A stretch of DNA of 64,000 nt from Jannaschia sp. Os4. Its GTDB lineage: Bacteria > Pseudomonadota > Alphaproteobacteria > Rhodobacterales > Rhodobacteraceae. Both the position numbers and the translations under genes were made by a program. Position 1 is the stretch's first letter; each line of letters opens with the position of its first letter. Shown piece after piece: positions 11,132-17,987 of this stretch. The DNA is taken from positions 558,001-622,000 of the forward strand of contig NZ_JAFCAR010000004.1 of assembly GCF_016820245.1 (NCBI RefSeq). The letters are read 5' to 3'. Below the pieces are notes generated by a model. It was not told the DNA's origin. It saw only the letters and a program-made list of their open reading frames with translations, and did not search any database.

Positions 11132-12097
11132 TTAGGTCCACTCGACCGGCTCGGGCAAACCCAAGACGGCCCTGCGAATCGGTTGGGCGACCGCCTGTGT
11201 CCGCCGTGCCATGCGCAAGCGCGCCGATCGCGCGCGGGGGTTCGCGGCGACCTCCGCCTCCGAGGGCGGCGCGGCCTTGAGCGGCGCCTCGAAGCCCGGA
11301 TCGCGCGGGGGCTCCGGCGCGGCGTGCCGCGAGCCGCCCCCGCCCCGGTCGCTGCGGTCGGCGAGGAAGCGCTTCACCGCGCGGTCCTCGACGGAGTGGA
11401 AGGTCACGACCGCCAGCCACGCGCCCGGCGCGAGCGCCCGCTCGGCGGCCTCCAGCCCCCGGTGGAGTTGCCCGAACTCGTCGTTCACCGCGATGCGGAT
11501 GGCTTGGAAGCTGCGCGTCGCGGGATGTGCCTGCCCCGGCTTCGCGCGCGGGAGCTGCGCCGCGACGACGTCGGCGAGGTCGGCCGTCGTCTCGAACGGC
11601 GCCTCCGCCCGCCGCCGCACGATGGCGCGCGCGATCCGCCGCGCCGCGCGCTCCTCGCCGTAGCGGTGCAGGATGTCGGCGAGCGCGCCCTCGGACGCGC
11701 CGTTCACGAGTTCCGCCGCAGAGGGCACGTCGCCGCCCATCCGCATGTCGAGCGGCCCGTCGTGGCGGAACGAGAACCCCCGCTCCGCGGTGTCGAGCTG
11801 CATCGACGACACGCCGAGGTCGAGCACCACGCCCCCATCGACGGGCCCCGCCTCGTCCAGCGCGTCGAAGGTCGCGAGCCGGGTCTGCAGCCGGTCGCCG
11901 AAGGGCGCCCCCCATTCCGCCGCCATCGCGTGCGGCAGCGGATCGCGGTCGATCCCGATCACCTTGGCCGCGCCGGCCTCGAGGAGCCCGCGCGCGTAGC
12001 CGCCCGCCCCCAGCGTCCCGTCGATCCATGCCCCCGACACGGGCGCCGCCCGCTCCAAGATCGCATCCAGGAGGACGGGGACGTGCGGCGCGCTCAT
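11132..12097 (-). CDS. rsmH: 16S rRNA m4C1402 methyltransferase RsmH (MraW)
   Basis: SAM-dependent N4-methylation of C1402 in the ribosomal P site. 321 residues beginning [14 protein letters not shown]. The SAM-binding loop is [13 protein letters not shown], followed by GIDRDP and by [11 protein letters not shown]. The C-terminal part carries [15 protein letters not shown] and [10 protein letters not shown]. The ATG at 12097 overlaps the mraZ stop (ATGA), and ftsL starts 10 bases after the rsmH stop. This is the second gene of the dcw operon. Confidence 0.96.
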   Translation of the reverse strand: MSAPHVPVLLDAILERAAPVSGAWIDGTLGAGGYARGLLEAGAAKVIGIDRDPLPHAMAAEWGAPFGDRLQTRLATFDALDEAGPVDGGVVLDLGVSSMQLDTAERGFSFRHDGPLDMRMGGDVPSAAELVNGASEGALADILHRYGEERAARRIARAIVRRRAEAPFETTADLADVVAAQLPRAKPGQAHPATRSFQAIRIAVNDEFGQLHRGLEAAERALAPGAWLAVVTFHSVEDRAVKRFLADRSDRGGGGSRHAAPEPPRDPGFEAPLKAAPPSEAEVAANPRARSARLRMARRTQAVAQPIRRAVLGLPEPVEWT

Positions 12098-12585
12098 GCG
12101 TCCGGCAGTTCGGCGTCGAGGTCGGCCGCCGGCCCCAGCTCCGCGAGCAGCGCGTCCAGCGGATCGGCGACCTCGACCGGCACCTCGGCCGACATCAAGC
12201 GGAAGGTCTCGAGGTTCGACATGAACTTCACGTCCCGACCGAGCGCGATCCGCTCGCGCAGCGACTTCTTGAGGACGAGGCGCCCGGCGTCGTCCAGGCG
12301 GACCTGCTCGACCTTGGCGCTGTAATAAATCTTGAACGCCGCCTTCCGCGGGTGGCTCGCAGGCATCGCCTCGACCCGCGCAAGCACGCGCTTCATCGAG
12401 GCGGCGGAGTGGCACTCGAACCACGGGACCGTGGTGTTGCCGAAGAGGATGTAGACGACCGGGTTCTCGGTGTCCGCGCGGTCGGGGTCCGCGGCCGAGA
12501 GGGTGCGGCGGAACTCGGCCGGAACCTGCACACGGCCCTTGTCGTCCATCCTCATCGTGAACTCGCCGAAGAAGGTCGTGTCCAA
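12094..12585 (-). CDS. mraZ: MraZ, transcriptional regulator of the dcw cluster
   Basis: DNA-binding regulator with two AbrB-like halves, each with the DxxGR signature ([10 protein letters not shown] and [10 protein letters not shown]). 163 residues. The proposed start is a TTG at 12585, because MraZ proteins begin just before the FxGE sequence (here [16 protein letters not shown]) and a GGAGGGAGGG purine run precedes it. The first ATG of the longer frame (12696) would add a non-homologous arginine- and proline-rich extension. Its stop overlaps rsmH. Family knowledge: MraZ binds GTGGG direct repeats before its own operon, and such repeats occur at 12884-12918. Confidence 0.9.
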   Translation of the reverse strand: MDTTFFGEFTMRMDDKGRVQVPAEFRRTLSAADPDRADTENPVVYILFGNTTVPWFECHSAASMKRVLARVEAMPASHPRKAAFKIYYSAKVEQVRLDDAGRLVLKKSLRERIALGRDVKFMSNLETFRLMSAEVPVEVADPLDALLAELGPAADLDAELPDA

Positions 12586-12653
12586 CGCGCGCCCTCCCTC
12601 CGGCGAAGGCCCGGCGCTCAACCATCGCGGTCGCACGGGGCGGAAACTGGAAT

Positions 12654-12688
12654 GCGGCGGAACGGGGTCTGCCAACCCGTTCCGCCGC
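12654..12688 (-). terminator. Perfect 13-bp hairpin before mraZ (attenuator-like)
   Basis: GCGGCGGAACGGG at 12654-12666 pairs perfectly with CCCGTTCCGCCGC at 12676-12688 around a 9-base loop. In the mraZ direction the stem is followed by ATTCCAGTTTCC, a weak U-tract. It lies 69 bases upstream of the TTG start. It could terminate part of the transcripts and so define the 3' end of an UpsM-like RNA. Confidence 0.6.
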
Positions 12689-12857
12689 GACCCCATCGCT
12701 GGGTCGATCGAATGCGCAGGTCACCTGGGGGGATGATTGCTCGATCCCGCGCGATCCGATCTTCGTCGTCCGGAGACGTATGGGGGGATGCCTGTAAGCC
12801 TCCTGCCTCTTGTCGCTGCGGGGCGGCGTTCTGCGCGCCGTCCTCCCCTGCTCCGAT
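12654..12857 (-). ncRNA. upsM: Candidate UpsM sRNA / extended dcw 5' leader
   Basis: The mraZ start is preceded by about 270 bases without a gene. In Rhodobacter sphaeroides the dcw cluster has an uncommonly long leader whose first 206 nt or so form the sRNA UpsM, ending at a hairpin before mraZ (recalled from the literature). Here a promoter-like TTGGCG-N17-CATCAC at 12893-12865 followed by a perfect 13-bp hairpin at 12688-12654 would give a transcript of about 204 nt. The leader also holds two copies of CATCCCCCCA on the transcript strand (12790-12781 and 12735-12726). Ends are inferred; sequence conservation with UpsM was not tested. Confidence 0.55.
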
Positions 12858-12864
12858 GACGAGA

Positions 12865-12893
12865 GTGATGACACGAAACCCGCCCCACGCCAA
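12865..12893 (-). promoter_or_regulatory. Possible dcw promoter
   Basis: On the minus strand TTGGCG (12893-12888), a 17-base spacer and CATCAC (12870-12865) resemble a weak sigma-70 promoter. It overlaps the GTGGG boxes, as expected for a repressor site. The -10 match is poor (three of six), so this is only a candidate. Confidence 0.3.
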
Positions 12894-12918
12894 CCCACTT
12901 CGGGACAAATCACCCCAC
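12884..12918 (-). promoter_or_regulatory. MraZ box: GTGGG repeats in 10-bp register
   Basis: CCCAC occurs at 12884-12888, 12894-12898 and 12914-12918 (GTGGG on the mraZ strand), exactly 10 and 20 bases apart. The intervening register at 12904 is degenerate. Spaced GTGGG repeats are the known operator type of MraZ, so this is the likely autoregulatory site. Confidence 0.65.
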
Positions 12919-12923
12919 CCATG

Positions 12924-12932
12924 TTATCCACA
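12924..12932 (+). promoter_or_regulatory. Perfect DnaA box
   Basis: TTATCCACA matches the DnaA consensus at all nine positions, 6 bases from the outermost MraZ box. A weaker box-like TTATCCCCG occurs on the minus strand just beyond, near 12946-12955. A single strong site suggests DnaA input to dcw transcription rather than an origin. Confidence 0.55.
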
Positions 12933-13206
12933 GGGTGTGTGAGAAACGGGGATAAACGACGATTTCCTACTACATGTGGTGTTCTTCCGGATGTTACGGT
13001 TGAGATGTTGTCGGCGAAAAATCTGGAACCTTTGGGGGCATTCGGGGTTTTCCCGACCGCCCTCGCAGCCCCCGATCCGAACGCCCCGTTTCGGACCGAT
13101 CCGGCCCCATGGGGCCGATCCTGCGGTGACTCAGTGACTTAGCGTTCGATCCCCCCCGATTCCCTCCGCACGCGAATCGACCGACCGGATTCACCCGTTC
13201 CGAAGG

Positions 13207-13243
13207 TGGGGCGAAGGGGGGGCTGGGGTGGGGGGTGGTGGGG
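13207..13243. other. G-rich tract after mrp (quadruplex-like; C-rich in the mrp transcript)
   Basis: The plus strand carries runs of 4, 7, 4, 6 and 4 guanines separated by 1-4 bases, the pattern of a potential G-quadruplex. The mrp transcript (minus strand) reads this as a C-rich, G-poor stretch starting 16 bases after its stop, which resembles a Rho loading site. The rest of 12933-13206 holds no gene I can support. Confidence 0.45.
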
Positions 13244-13259
13244 ACCGCCGCCGGGGCGC

Positions 13260-14339
13260 TCAGACGATGCCGCCGTCGATCAACCTACGGGCGAGCGAGG
13301 CGAAGGCGTCCGCCATCGGGCCCTCCCCGGCCGCGATCGGCGTCCCCGCGTCCCCGGCGAGGCGCGTGTCGAGGTCGAGCGGCAGCGCCCCGAGGAACGG
13401 CAGCCCGAGCGCCTCCGCCTCCTTGGCCACGCCGCCCTCTCCGAACGGATGGCTCTCGTGGCCGCAGTTCGGGCAGTGGAACGCGCTCATGTTCTCGACC
13501 AGCCCGAGGATCGGGGTCTTCAGCGTCCCGAACATGTCGAGCGCCTTGCGCGCGTCGAGCAGCGCCACGTCCTGCGGCGTCGACACCACGATGGCCCCCG
13601 TTACGTGCGACTTCTGGCACAGGGTGAGCTGGACGTCCCCCGTCCCCGGCGGGAGGTCCACGATCAGCACGTCGAGCGGTTCGCCCCCGGTGTGCCGCGT
13701 CCACTCCACCTGCCCGAGCATCTGCTGCAGCGCGCCCATCAGCATCGGCCCGCGCCAGACCACGGCCTTGCCGGGATCCAGCATCAGCCCGATCGACATC
13801 ATCGTCACGCCGTGCGCCACGTTCGGATGGATCACCTTGCCATCCGGCGAGGCCGGGCGCCGGGTCTCCCCCATCATGCGGGGCTGCGAGGGGCCGTAGA
13901 CGTCCGCGTCCAGCAACCCCACCCGCTTGCCCTGCCGCGCCAAGGCCACGGCGAGGTTGGACGACACCGTCGACTTGCCCACGCCGCCCTTGCCGGAGGC
14001 GACGGCGACGATCCGGTTCACCCCGGCCACCGGCGCGGGGCCGGCCTGCGGCTTCGGGTGCTCCCCGATCTTGAGCTGCGGCGGCGCCTTCTCCGCCGTG
14101 GGGGCGGTCAGGGCCGCCTGCACCGACTGCACCCCGGGCAGGCGGGACACCGTCATCTCAGCGGCGGCGCGCACCGGCTCCATCGCGCGTGCGGCGTCCG
14201 CGGACGGGGCCTCGACGACGAAGCGCACGACACCGCCCTCCACCGACAGGCCCCGCACCATGTCCTTCGACACGAGGTTCCCCCCGTCGGGCATCCCGAT
14301 CGTGGCCAGGGCCTCGGTCACGGCGGCGCGGTCGGTCAT
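13260..14339 (-). CDS. mrp: Iron-sulfur cluster carrier ATPase Mrp/ApbC
   Basis: P-loop scaffold or carrier for Fe-S clusters in the cytoplasm. 359 residues. An N-terminal MIP18/DUF59 domain (about residues 1-75) is followed by the ParA/MinD-like ATPase with the deviant Walker [18 protein letters not shown], and the carrier CxxC in [10 protein letters not shown]. The ATG at 14339 is preceded by an AGGAAAGGGGA ribosome-binding stretch. The gene ends upstream of a C-rich tract that may terminate it. An MFS transporter gene lies 25 bases upstream on the same strand. Confidence 0.95.
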   Translation of the reverse strand: MTDRAAVTEALATIGMPDGGNLVSKDMVRGLSVEGGVVRFVVEAPSADAARAMEPVRAAAEMTVSRLPGVQSVQAALTAPTAEKAPPQLKIGEHPKPQAGPAPVAGVNRIVAVASGKGGVGKSTVSSNLAVALARQGKRVGLLDADVYGPSQPRMMGETRRPASPDGKVIHPNVAHGVTMMSIGLMLDPGKAVVWRGPMLMGALQQMLGQVEWTRHTGGEPLDVLIVDLPPGTGDVQLTLCQKSHVTGAIVVSTPQDVALLDARKALDMFGTLKTPILGLVENMSAFHCPNCGHESHPFGEGGVAKEAEALGLPFLGALPLDLDTRLAGDAGTPIAAGEGPMADAFASLARRLIDGGIV

Positions 14340-14364
14340 GGCGGTCCCCTTTCCTGTCGGGGCG

Positions 14365-15546
14365 TCAGGTGGTCCGCCCCCGGACGAATGGCAAGGCCAG
14401 CGCGACCCCTGCGACACCGCCGACCACGCAGGCCGCTGGCAGCCCGACGGCCTGCGCGAGGACGCCCAGGAGGCCCGCCCCCAAGGCGACCGCGCCGAGG
14501 GCCGCCACGACCCAGAGCGACATCACCCGCCCCCGCAGGTCGTCCGGGAGGGCGTCCTGCACGGCCTGCTGCAGGCCCACGCCGCACCACGTCGATGCCG
14601 CGCCGACCAAGGCGGTCCCGGCCAGCGCGGCGGCCCACGACGTCCACATCCCGATCCCGGCCATGACCGCCATGCCCGCGAGCAGCGCCGGCACCACGCC
14701 GCCCCGCGCGCCGCCGGTCCGGCCCGCCGCCGCCAGCAGCGCGCCCGCGCCCGAGGCCGCGGTCAGCAGGCCGAGCCCTTCGGCCCCCCGTTCGTGCACC
14801 CCGGACGCCATCACTGGCAGCAGTTCGAGGTATCCGCGCAGCACCACCGACATCAGCGCGGTGAGCGCGAAGGCCCGGCGGAGCGGGGCGGCGCGCAGCA
14901 CGTGCGCCACCCCCTCCCGCATCGCGGCGCCGAGCGCGCCGGTCCGCGGCCGGTCCAGCGGTCGCGGATGCAGGCGTCCCGCCACGAGCCCCAAGGGCGC
15001 CATGCCGACCGCCGCGAGCATCAGCGTCGGAGCCGCCCCCCAGACCACCAGCGCCGCGCCCGTCGCCACCGGGGACACCAGCCGCGCCACGTTGAAATTG
15101 ACCGCGCCCAAGGCGACGACCGAGGCCACCGCCGCGCCGGGCGGCACGAGCCGGGGCCCGAGCGACATGCGCACCGGGTGGTGCATCGCCGTCGCCAGCC
15201 CCAAGGCCAGCGCCAAGGCGCAGAGCAGGTCCTCGCCCATCACCCCGGCCCCCTGCGCCACGGCCGCCGCAGCCGTGACCGCCGCCATCGACCCCGAGGA
15301 CAGGCGCAGCGCCCACGTCACGTCCACCCGGTCGACCAACGCGCCGAACACCGGCCCCGCCACCACGATCGGGACGAGGCCCAGCGCCGCCACGAGTCCG
15401 ACGAACCCCGCGTCCCGCGAGAGCTCCCACGCGAGCCAGCCGAAGATCACGCGCATCGCCCAGAGGCTCAGCACGAAGGGCACGGCGGCGGCGAACCACA
15501 GGCGAAAGCCCGGGTGGCGCAGGGCGGGGGGCGAGACGAAGGTCAT
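14365..15546 (-). CDS. MFS transporter (EntS-like MFS_3 family)
   Basis: 393 residues with about ten to twelve hydrophobic helices, including [20 protein letters not shown] and the following GALVDR loop, which matches the MFS motif after helix 2. The layout and the [10 protein letters not shown] stretch are those of the MFS_3 group that includes the enterobactin exporter EntS, so it is an inner-membrane drug or metabolite exporter. The ATG at 15546 ([15 protein letters not shown]) fits the family; the longer frame adds a polar non-membrane leader. Substrate unknown. It ends 25 bases before mrp. Confidence 0.85.
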   Translation of the reverse strand: MTFVSPPALRHPGFRLWFAAAVPFVLSLWAMRVIFGWLAWELSRDAGFVGLVAALGLVPIVVAGPVFGALVDRVDVTWALRLSSGSMAAVTAAAAVAQGAGVMGEDLLCALALALGLATAMHHPVRMSLGPRLVPPGAAVASVVALGAVNFNVARLVSPVATGAALVVWGAAPTLMLAAVGMAPLGLVAGRLHPRPLDRPRTGALGAAMREGVAHVLRAAPLRRAFALTALMSVVLRGYLELLPVMASGVHERGAEGLGLLTAASGAGALLAAAGRTGGARGGVVPALLAGMAVMAGIGMWTSWAAALAGTALVGAASTWCGVGLQQAVQDALPDDLRGRVMSLWVVAALGAVALGAGLLGVLAQAVGLPAACVVGGVAGVALALPFVRGRTT

Positions 15547-15753
15547 GGCGCGATGCGTCCAACGCGCATCACCCGCCCCGGTTTCGCCACGCGCCATGCC
15601 GATGCTGCATAGCGGCATTGAGGTCTTCGCGAGTTGTGCAGTCGCGGCATCGGGCGCATCTCCTGACCAAGCCGAGACGGACGGTTCATCCGCCGCCCCG
15701 GGCCCACCCGGCGGGACGAGCCCGCCAGCTCATTGACCTTCAGGAGGCACCTC

Positions 15754-15975
15754 ATGGCCACCACCGCCTACGCGACCCAGACCTTCGGCTCCACCCTCGC
15801 CGCCGCCGGCGCGCTCCTGCGCGGCCGCACCGACGAGGCGCGTGCCGCTTGGAACCGCTACAAGCTCTACCGCCAGACCGTGCGCGAGCTGTCGGCCCTG
15901 TCGGACCGCACCCTCGCCGACCTCGGCCTGAACCGCGGCATGATCCACGCGACGGCGCTCGACGCCGCCCGCTGA
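15754..15975 (+). CDS. ccaF1: DUF1127 small protein (CcaF1-like), host gene of the sRNA array
   Basis: 73 residues with a C-terminal DUF1127 motif (YRQTVRELSALSDRTLADLGLNRGMI) and an alanine-rich N-terminus. The ATG at 15754 has a strong AGGAGG site 7 bases upstream. Small arginine-rich DUF1127 proteins bind RNA or act in stress and phosphate responses. In R. sphaeroides the 71-residue DUF1127 protein CcaF1 is co-transcribed with the CcsR sRNAs and binds RNA (recalled literature). Here the gene is followed after 14 bases by the first of about eleven CCUCCC-loop hairpins, the same arrangement. I could not identify an RpoH-type promoter with confidence. Confidence 0.85.
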   Translation: MATTAYATQTFGSTLAAAGALLRGRTDEARAAWNRYKLYRQTVRELSALSDRTLADLGLNRGMIHATALDAAR

Positions 15976-15989
15976 GCCAGACACCGCAT

Positions 15990-16064
15990 CGGTCGCCTTC
16001 CTCCCTTGGCGACCGGCGCGGCCCCGGCCGGATCGGTCCCCTCCTCCCTTGGGGCCACCGGCCA
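15990..16064 (+). ncRNA. CcsR-like unit A (two hairpins)
   Basis: Hairpin 1: CGGTCGCC (15990-15997) with GGCGACCG (16008-16015) around TTCCTCCCTT. Hairpin 2: CGGTCCCC (16034-16041) with GGGG and ACCG (16051-16060, two-base bulge) around TCCTCCCTT. It begins 14 bases after the DUF1127 stop. Confidence 0.7.
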
Positions 16065-16070
16065 TCGCCC

Positions 16071-16172
16071 GACGCTCCATCCTCCCTCGGAGCCGACGGC
16101 ATCCCGGCCCCCGTCCGCGGCGGGCCGGTCGAGACACCGGAGCGGCGCCCCTCCTCCCTTGGGCGCGGCTCC
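16071..16172 (+). ncRNA. CcsR-like unit B (two hairpins)
   Basis: Hairpin 3: GCTCC (16074-16078) with GGAGC (16089-16093) around ATCCTCCCTC. Hairpin 4: GGAG plus GCGCCC (16139-16150) with GGGCGC plus CTCC (16161-16172) around CTCCTCCCTT. The two are separated by a longer, GC-rich spacer. Confidence 0.65.
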
Positions 16173-16187
16173 GGGCGCGGTCGGCGC

Positions 16188-16247
16188 GGTCCTTCCTCCC
16201 TTGGACCCCCGGCCCGGCCCCGCGCCTCCCTCCTCCCTTGGAGGCGC
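16188..16247 (+). ncRNA. CcsR-like unit C (two hairpins)
   Basis: Hairpin 5: GGTCC (16188-16192) with GGACC (16203-16207) around TTCCTCCCTT. Hairpin 6: a perfect 8-bp stem GCGCCTCC (16222-16229) with GGAGGCGC (16240-16247) around CTCCTCCCTT. Confidence 0.7.
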
Positions 16248-16255
16248 AGGGCACT

Positions 16256-16336
16256 CCGGTCCCCCTCCCGGGACCGGCTGAATGGGCCGGCGCGGCCCCT
16301 CCTCCCTGGGGTCGCGCCGGTTCGTTTCGATTTTTT
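16256..16336 (+). ncRNA. CcsR-like unit D, ending in a U-tract terminator
   Basis: Hairpin 7: CCGGTCCC (16256-16263) with GGGACCGG (16270-16277) around CCTCCC. Hairpin 8: a 13-bp stem (16287-16299 with 16308-16320, one G-U pair) around TCCTCCCT, followed by TTCGTTTCGATTTTTT. It therefore also works as an intrinsic terminator. Confidence 0.75.
16287..16336 (+). terminator. Intrinsic terminator formed by hairpin 8
   Basis: A strong GC stem with a CCUCC loop is followed by a run of six T (16331-16336). It is the only hairpin of the array with a clear U-tract, so most transcripts from the DUF1127 promoter may end here. Confidence 0.7.
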
Positions 16337-16393
16337 CGAAACCGCATTGGAACCCGGTCCGACCGGGAGGGTTCGCAATCGACAGACAGGCGA

Positions 16394-16504
16394 CCGGACC
16401 CTCCTCCCTCCCTCAGGTCCGGTTCCCGTACGGCGCGCCCCACCCTCCCCTCGGGCGCGCGCCACCCCAAGCGGCGGCGTCCCCCTCCCTGGGCGCCGCC
16501 GCTT
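16394..16504 (+). ncRNA. CcsR-like unit E (three hairpins, past the terminator)
   Basis: Hairpin 9: CCGGACC (16394-16400) with GGTCCGG (16416-16422) around CTCCTCCCTCCCTCA. Hairpin 10: GGCGCGCCC (16432-16440) with GGGCGCGCGCC (16453-16463). Hairpin 11: AAGCGGCGGCG (16469-16479) with CGCCGCCGCTT (16494-16504) around a CCCTCCCT loop. No U-tract follows. A further hairpin without a pyrimidine loop lies between units D and E at about 16346-16379. Confidence 0.6.
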
Positions 16505-16652
16505 CTCGTTCCTGCAGGTGCGGGCGCGGCGGGACGGATCGCCGCGGCCCGGATGCTGGCCCGTCGGGCCCTGCGCCGCTAGGGAGGCCGGACCGGCGCG
16601 ACGCGTCGGACGACAGGCGAAGACGACGGGACGACGACCGATACCCAAGCGC

Positions 16653-17975
16653 ATGATCCTTCCGTCCCTGACCTCGCCGCGCGTGGTGATCGCCGCGCTC
16701 TGCCTCCTGCTCGCCGCGGGCGCGACGGTGGTGGCGATGACGGTCTCCGCCGAGCGCGCGGCCCGCGCGCAGGTCACGCGCACCGCCGCGATCCTCGAGA
16801 TCCTCCGTGGCACGCTGCGCGACGGGCTCGACGCCGAGACGGGGCAGCGCGGCTACCTCCTCACGGACGACGTGGCCTATCTCGAACCCTACGAGCGCGC
16901 GGCCGGGGCATGGCTCGGTCGGATCGACGTCCTGGAGGCGCGGCTCGGGGAGGAGGGGATCGAGGACGCGCAGATCGCGATCCTGCAGCGCATGCGCCGG
17001 ATCGCGGAGGCGAAGCTCGCCGAGCTCGCCGCGACGATCGATCTTGCGACCTCCGGCGCCCGCGACGACGCCCTCGCCTTGGTGCGGACGGACGAGGGCC
17101 GGACGCTGATGACGGAGTTCCGCGCCGAGGTCGAAGCCTTGGAGCGGATGGAGCAGGATCTGCTGGCGCGCGAGGTCGCGGCGGCGGAGCGGATCGAGCG
17201 TCGGACGGTGCCGGCGCTGGCGCTGCTGGGCCTCGTGGCGCTCCTGCTCTCGATGGTGGGCCTGCGAGTCGAACGCCGGACCGCCGCCGCCGAGGCCCGC
17301 GCCCGCGAGGCCGACGACCTGCGCGCCGCGCGGGCGCGGTCGGACCTCCTCGCGCGGGAGATGGACCACCGCGTCAAGAACCTCCTCGCGGTCGTCCTCT
17401 CCATCGTCTCCCTGTCGGCCAAGGGCGCCGCGCCCGAGGCGCGTCCCGCGCTCAAGCGCCTCCGGGAGCGCCTCCACGGCCTGTCCCTCGCCCATTCCGC
17501 CGCGCAGGAGCAGGACGCACGCGGCGGCGTCGCGCTCGGGACGCTCGTGGACCGGACGCTCGCGCCCTATCGCGACGGCACGGACGGGCGCGGCGGCCCG
17601 CGCATCGCCACCCACGGGCCGCCCATCCACCTGCCGGTGTCGATGGTCACCCCGCTCGGCCTCGTGCTGCACGAACTGGCCACGAACGCGGTGAAGCACG
17701 GCGCCCTGTCGCATGCCGACGGTCGCTTGGACCTCGGGTGGGAGACGGTGGAGGACGGATCCGCGGTCCGCCTGACGTGGCGCGAGAGCGGGAGCCCCGG
17801 CGCGCGGCCGCCGGTCCGGACCGGCTTCGGCAGCGTCCTTCTGACGCAATCCGCGCGCCAGCTGCGCGCGAAGCTCGACCAAGCGTGGCCCGGGGACGGC
17901 CTCCGGGTGGACCTGCGCGTTCCGCTGCCGCCGCGCGACGCGGCGGGTCCGGCGGCCCGAACGGGCCGCGCGTAG
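16653..17975 (+). CDS. CHASE3-type sensor histidine kinase (HWE/HisKA_2 class)
   Basis: Inner-membrane sensor kinase, 440 residues. Membrane helix 1 (about residues 11-31), a periplasmic CHASE3-like segment with the family hallmark ETGQRGYLLT, helix 2 (about 186-206), a short coiled coil, then the HisKA_2 dimerisation box EMDHRVKNLL with phospho-acceptor H239. The ATPase domain has LHELATNAVKHGALS as N-box. HWE/HisKA_2 kinases often feed stress-response regulators. No response regulator is adjacent. It starts about 150 bases after the sRNA array on the same strand and ends 12 bases from convergent uvrD. A clear ribosome-binding site is not visible, so the start is moderately certain. Confidence 0.85.
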   Translation: MILPSLTSPRVVIAALCLLLAAGATVVAMTVSAERAARAQVTRTAAILEILRGTLRDGLDAETGQRGYLLTDDVAYLEPYERAAGAWLGRIDVLEARLGEEGIEDAQIAILQRMRRIAEAKLAELAATIDLATSGARDDALALVRTDEGRTLMTEFRAEVEALERMEQDLLAREVAAAERIERRTVPALALLGLVALLLSMVGLRVERRTAAAEARAREADDLRAARARSDLLAREMDHRVKNLLAVVLSIVSLSAKGAAPEARPALKRLRERLHGLSLAHSAAQEQDARGGVALGTLVDRTLAPYRDGTDGRGGPRIATHGPPIHLPVSMVTPLGLVLHELATNAVKHGALSHADGRLDLGWETVEDGSAVRLTWRESGSPGARPPVRTGFGSVLLTQSARQLRAKLDQAWPGDGLRVDLRVPLPPRDAAGPAARTGRA

Positions 17976-17987
17976 CAGGCGATCGGG

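Larger units (their letters stand above)
15990..16504 (+). ncRNA. ccsR: Expanded CcsR ('cuckoo') sRNA array: about 11 CCUCCC-loop hairpins
   Basis: This stretch of more than 500 bases has no supportable gene but a regular architecture. About eleven G+C-rich stems each expose a pyrimidine loop of the type CTCCTCCCTT. The exact motif CCTCCTCCC occurs at 16040, 16150, 16229, 16298 and 16400. Stems differ in sequence between copies while loops are conserved, so they are kept by RNA function. The loop is complementary to a Shine-Dalgarno sequence. In Rhodobacter sphaeroides four such RNAs, CcsR1-4, each of two hairpins, follow a DUF1127 gene (recalled literature). Pairing the hairpins here gives five or more units, listed separately. 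Confidence 0.85.

Noticed and set aside
12586-12960. RNase P RNA or another housekeeping RNA upstream of mraZ
   Set aside because: No GAGGAAAGTCC or other RNase P core motif on either strand; the UpsM-type leader explains the region better.
12586-13206. Chromosomal replication origin
   Set aside because: Only one perfect DnaA box, no cluster of boxes or clear AT-rich unwinding region, and none of the usual origin neighbours are present.
15547-15753. RpoH-type promoter before the DUF1127 gene
   Set aside because: Expected from the R. sphaeroides locus, but I could not find a -35/-10 pair that matches well; only a short TGCCG/CGGCA inverted repeat near 15597-15617 was seen.
15990-16504. CRISPR array
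   Set aside because: Only the short loop is repeated, stems differ, spacing varies (37-102 bases) and no cas genes are present. The hairpin logic fits sRNAs.
15618-16652. Upstream extension of the sensor-kinase frame through the DUF1127 gene and the hairpin array
   Set aside because: The extension is proline- and arginine-rich without domains and crosses the DUF1127 gene in another frame. The kinase starts naturally at 16653.
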